Assembly: GCA_030432255.1 (NCBI GenBank)
Contig: JAUIHS010000001.1
Coordinates: forward strand, 186,001-250,000
Length of the DNA: 64,000 nucleotides
Direction of reading: 5' to 3'
DNA from: Phycisphaerae bacterium
GTDB taxonomy: Bacteria; Planctomycetota; Phycisphaerae; Phycisphaerales; UBA1924
Part shown: positions 61,558 to 64,000 of the stretch, piece by piece
Position numbering within the stretch: the stretch's first letter is position 1
Layout of the letters: each line of letters begins with the position of its first letter
Program-made: the position numbers and the translations under genes
The notes under the pieces: generated by a model
Databases searched by the model: none
What the model was told of the DNA's origin: nothing
Seen by the model: only the letters and a program-made list of their open reading frames with translations

Positions 61558-63075
61558 ATGGAATTGACCAACCGTACTTGTATTGTCACCGCCTTCCTTG
61601 CCGCGGCTGGAGCCATTGCCGCTCTGCCCGCCACCACCATGGCCGCCACCGATGGTGACAGCGCGGATCGTGGCGTGGGTATCGGCACATCATTCACCTA
61701 CCAGGGGCGACTGATTCGCAGTGGCGTGCCCCAAAGCGGGCCCTTTGACTTCCAGTTCCGGACGTACACGTCGGCACTCGGCGGCATTCAGGTCGGCCCG
61801 ACGCTGACCATCTCCAACGTTGCGGTGTCTGAAGGTCTCTTCACGGTCGATCTGGACTTTGGAAACGTGTTTACGGGCGCGCCCCGGTATCTCAGCATGG
61901 CCGTTCGTCCTGCTGGAATCGGCGGCTACACCGGCCTGTCGCCGCGGCAGTCGATCGACCCCACGCCCTATGCGATGTACGCCGAGCATGGTGGTACCGT
62001 CCGGGATCTGCAGGATGCCTATGACGGTGGCCAGTCCGTTGTCACTGATCTGGGCAACCTGGTGATCGAAGGCCCTTCGGCGGCTCAGTTTGGCACCAAC
62101 GCCAACCCCAGCAGCAATGTTTTCTTCTACTTCCCCTCCACGCCCGGCGCCTCCATCGAGATGCGCGAGCACTTCGGCGGAGAGCAGGGCGGCGCCGCGA
62201 CCTTCCGCCGCGGCACCAGCGGAACCGCCTACGCGATCATCGAGCCGGAGGGCACCACGGATGGCGATTACGGCAGCTGGTTCTATCTCTCGAACAGCGC
62301 GGGTGGGAATGGCGTGCGTTATGACGCTGACGTCGATGGTCTGGGGAGCTCCAATCTCCTGATCAGCGACACCGGTGGTTCGGTCGCCGTTGACCTCAAC
62401 GACGCGGTCAGCGACAACAAGGTTGTTGTCCCTGTCCGTTCGATCAGTTCGCTGGAGACGCTGAATGAAGCAGGGGTGGCGCACAATCACGGCAATGCCA
62501 ACGGGCCTGCGCTGGCCACTGCGGTAACCAACATCGGCTCCCGGACCATCACCACGACCGGCGCCGGTTTCGTGATCGCCATCGGCACCGCGGAGCTCTT
62601 CTGCGATTCGGATGCCAGTTACTTCCAGCTTGGCGTTTCCTCAAGCTCGGGCACCTTCGAGGATGGCCTCGAGTTCCTCCAGGATCTGCCCTCTGGAGTC
62701 GCCTTCGATAGCAGCAGTACCGTGCAGTCCGTCTTCAATGTTGCATCCGCCGGATCGCACACATTCTACTTCGTTGGTAACAGCTTCCCGGCGGATTCCT
62801 GCGACGTCAGCGACTGGTCGCTTACTCTCATTTACGTACCCACCGGTTACGGCACCGTCAGCGCTACAGGTCCGGAGTTCCCGCATCTGGATGACAAGGA
62901 TGCGAAGCAACTCATGGGTCCGAACTTCGGCGTCACGCCTGAGCAGATCAATGCTGAGATCGCGGAGGCCAAGGCCCAGGAGCGCAGCCGGATGCTGCAT
63001 GAGCTTCAGGTCATGCAGGCTCGGCTTGATGAGATCATGGACGAAATCAGCGACGACACTGGCAACAGCAACTGA
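61558..63075 (+). CDS. Secreted planctomycete YQGRL-type surface protein
   Basis: A 505-residue protein started at MELTNRTCIV with GAGAGGA four bases upstream. A signal peptide ends near residue 28 (TTMAAT). The N-terminal domain has the pattern SFTYQGRLIRSGVPQSG and VRPAGIGGYTGLSPRQS, with PTPYAMYAEH at about 137, that recurs in many planctomycete and related secreted proteins. The middle is beta-rich. The C-terminus (about 450-500) is a charged coiled coil, as in tail-fibre-like trimeric proteins. It is followed after 11 nt by a small dockerin protein gene. Confidence 0.82.
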   Translation: MELTNRTCIVTAFLAAAGAIAALPATTMAATDGDSADRGVGIGTSFTYQGRLIRSGVPQSGPFDFQFRTYTSALGGIQVGPTLTISNVAVSEGLFTVDLDFGNVFTGAPRYLSMAVRPAGIGGYTGLSPRQSIDPTPYAMYAEHGGTVRDLQDAYDGGQSVVTDLGNLVIEGPSAAQFGTNANPSSNVFFYFPSTPGASIEMREHFGGEQGGAATFRRGTSGTAYAIIEPEGTTDGDYGSWFYLSNSAGGNGVRYDADVDGLGSSNLLISDTGGSVAVDLNDAVSDNKVVVPVRSISSLETLNEAGVAHNHGNANGPALATAVTNIGSRTITTTGAGFVIAIGTAELFCDSDASYFQLGVSSSSGTFEDGLEFLQDLPSGVAFDSSSTVQSVFNVASAGSHTFYFVGNSFPADSCDVSDWSLTLIYVPTGYGTVSATGPEFPHLDDKDAKQLMGPNFGVTPEQINAEIAEAKAQERSRMLHELQVMQARLDEIMDEISDDTGNSN

Positions 63076-63086
63076 GGAGGATGACC

Positions 63087-63482
63087 ATGCATCGCATGAC
63101 AACACTGACATGGCTCGGTGTCGCCTCAACGGCATGGGCCGGGTCCAGCCTTCAGGTTGACTGGTACACCATCAACGGTGGCGGTATCACCTACGCCACA
63201 GGAGGCGCTTACGCGGTCGGCGGCACGATCGGCCAGCCGGACGCCGTTCAGAGCCTTTCTGGCTCCAGCGGGGTCAATGTCGCGGGCGGCTTCTGGGTCG
63301 TCCCGCCGGAGTACTGCTTCGGCGACGCCGACGGTGATGGCGATGTCGATTTCGCCGACCTCGAGATCCTCCTCGAGGACTGGGGCACCGGGGCGCCCGC
63401 GGCCGACTTCAACGGCTCCGGCCGCGTCGACTTCGGCGACCTTGAGATCCTGCTCGACAACTGGGCCAACAACTGCGACTGA
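63087..63482 (+). CDS. Small secreted dockerin protein
   Basis: A 131-residue protein started at ATG 63087; AGGAGG sits six bases upstream, whereas the ATG at 63081 abuts that motif. A signal peptide ends near residue 18. The N-terminal domain is GGGITYATGGAYAVGGTIGQ with a following VAGGFWVV. The C-terminus has two calcium-loop dockerin repeats, DADGDGDVDFADLEILLEDWG and DFNGSGRVDFGDLEILLDNWA. Probably cotranscribed with the preceding secreted protein gene. Confidence 0.88.
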   Translation: MHRMTTLTWLGVASTAWAGSSLQVDWYTINGGGITYATGGAYAVGGTIGQPDAVQSLSGSSGVNVAGGFWVVPPEYCFGDADGDGDVDFADLEILLEDWGTGAPAADFNGSGRVDFGDLEILLDNWANNCD

Positions 63483-63510
63483 TCCCCGCGTGGGACATTC
63501 GGAGGAGAGG

Positions 63511-63542
63511 CACCCACCCGCTCTGTCGGGTGGGTGTTTTTT
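63511..63542 (+). terminator. Rho-independent terminator of the secreted pair
   Basis: A perfect ten-base-pair stem CACCCACCCG / CGGGTGGGTG with a 6-nt loop, followed by TTTTTT, 28 nt after the stop codon. Confidence 0.93.
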
Positions 63543-63565
63543 CGTCGAATACATTCCGAAAATCC

Positions 63566-63594
63566 TTGACCCTGACGTCACCCTGCCCTATCTT
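63566..63594 (+). promoter_or_regulatory. Predicted promoter of imuA
   Basis: TTGACC (63566-63571) and TATCTT (63589-63594) with 17-nt spacing lie 28 nt before the start codon. I see no recognisable LexA box. Confidence 0.55.
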
Positions 63595-63621
63595 CTGAAA
63601 AGGTTCTGTCTGGGTGACAAA

Positions 63622-64000
63622 ATGCGAATAGAAGAGTCCAATTTGTCAGGACTCCGGCGTCGTCTTGAGGCGGTGGAGTCTGAGTGGTATCGCTCCGTCG
63701 ATGCTTTGGGCAGCTCCAGATATGCCGATGTACCGGCTTGTCTGGAGACGGCCTGGCCGGAGATTGATCGTGCGTTGCCGGATCGTGGCCTTCGCCGCGG
63801 TGCGATCCATGAGTGGTTCGGGTGCACTGCCGATGGTCACCGCCACCGGCCGCCTCTCGCATTGCTCGCGCACCTCGCACATTGTGCCCTGCAGTCACCG
63901 TCAACCGATGAGAGGAGAGAGGAAGTCCGGGACGACGGGCGCTGCGTGGTCTGGGTGGGAGATCACGCGCTGCCCGCGCCCGGCCTTCTTGCACACCACC
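63622..64000 (+). CDS. imuA: ImuA-like SOS mutagenesis protein, 5' part
   Basis: The frame is open from ATG 63622 to the window edge (126 residues). Features match the N-terminal part of ImuA/RecA-like proteins: ALPDRGLRRGAIHEWFG near residue 52 (usually LPxGGLPRGALHE) and CVVWVGDHALPAPGLLAHH near 108. ImuA works with ImuB and DnaE2 in translesion synthesis; those genes would be expected just downstream, outside this window. Confidence 0.65.
   Translation, partial: MRIEESNLSGLRRRLEAVESEWYRSVDALGSSRYADVPACLETAWPEIDRALPDRGLRRGAIHEWFGCTADGHRHRPPLALLAHLAHCALQSPSTDERREEVRDDGRCVVWVGDHALPAPGLLAHH

Overview
The window looks like chromosomal DNA of a G+C-rich planctomycete, most likely of the Phycisphaerae type. 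The evidence is secreted proteins ending in short C-terminal dockerin repeats, a PEP-CTERM-type sorting tail, ECF sigma factors paired with Ser/Thr kinases, and a hybrid histidine kinase cluster. Identification rests on reading the sequence; no database search was run.

Layout. 1-4507 (minus) holds a truncated lipoprotein gene, a DUF2752 membrane protein, nuoA and nuoB in reversed order, a small lipoprotein, and the translation pair rpsB-tsf. 5250-15640 is a 10.3 kb integrated element bounded by a perfect 42-nt direct repeat. The right copy is the 3' half of an intact tRNA-Pro(GGG) gene and the left copy is the displaced 3' half. The element encodes a tyrosine integrase, a PrimPol-helicase replication protein, a fused prohead protease-major capsid protein, a MerR-like regulator, a tape-measure protein and an oppositely oriented AlbA_2/Schlafen-type protein. 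I see no portal, terminase or other tail genes, so it resembles a phage satellite or a domesticated capsid island. Three inverted repeats built on one 10-nt arm sit in its only long non-coding stretch.

15831-20663 (plus) is a tightly overlapped signalling operon. It has a receiver domain inserted inside a fumarylacetoacetase-fold enzyme, a CHASE4 hybrid histidine kinase with REC and HPt domains, and a receiver with a cysteine-rich tail. 20701-24069 is an ECF sigma factor with a transmembrane Ser/Thr kinase, followed by a PEP-CTERM protein. 26467-30389 (minus) is a Tat-exported molybdenum hydroxylase of the xanthine dehydrogenase/PaoABC type with a small Cys-rich companion. 30487-37572 (plus) holds an alpha-barrel secreted protein and an Ebo-type cluster (sugar-phosphate cyclase, small protein, TatD hydrolase, EboE, UbiA prenyltransferase, alkaline-phosphatase-superfamily protein). 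This runs into an ECF sigma factor, a membrane-dockerin protein and a VIT/VWA protein.

41083-45737 holds a PLP gamma-lyase-family enzyme, lepA, a small exported protein and a ureohydrolase. 45744-53443 is the most unusual chromosomal locus: a shortened SecA-like ATPase, an M50 protease-HlyD fusion and a GAF-like/HlyD protein in one overlapping operon, diverging from a second HlyD adaptor and an unrecognised protein. I infer a dedicated export or envelope system. 53406-64000 holds a DUF3754-like protein, tRNA-Ser(GCU) followed by a duplicated 110-bp unit, a dockerin protein, a second ECF/Ser-Thr kinase pair, an MscS channel, two secreted proteins and the start of imuA.
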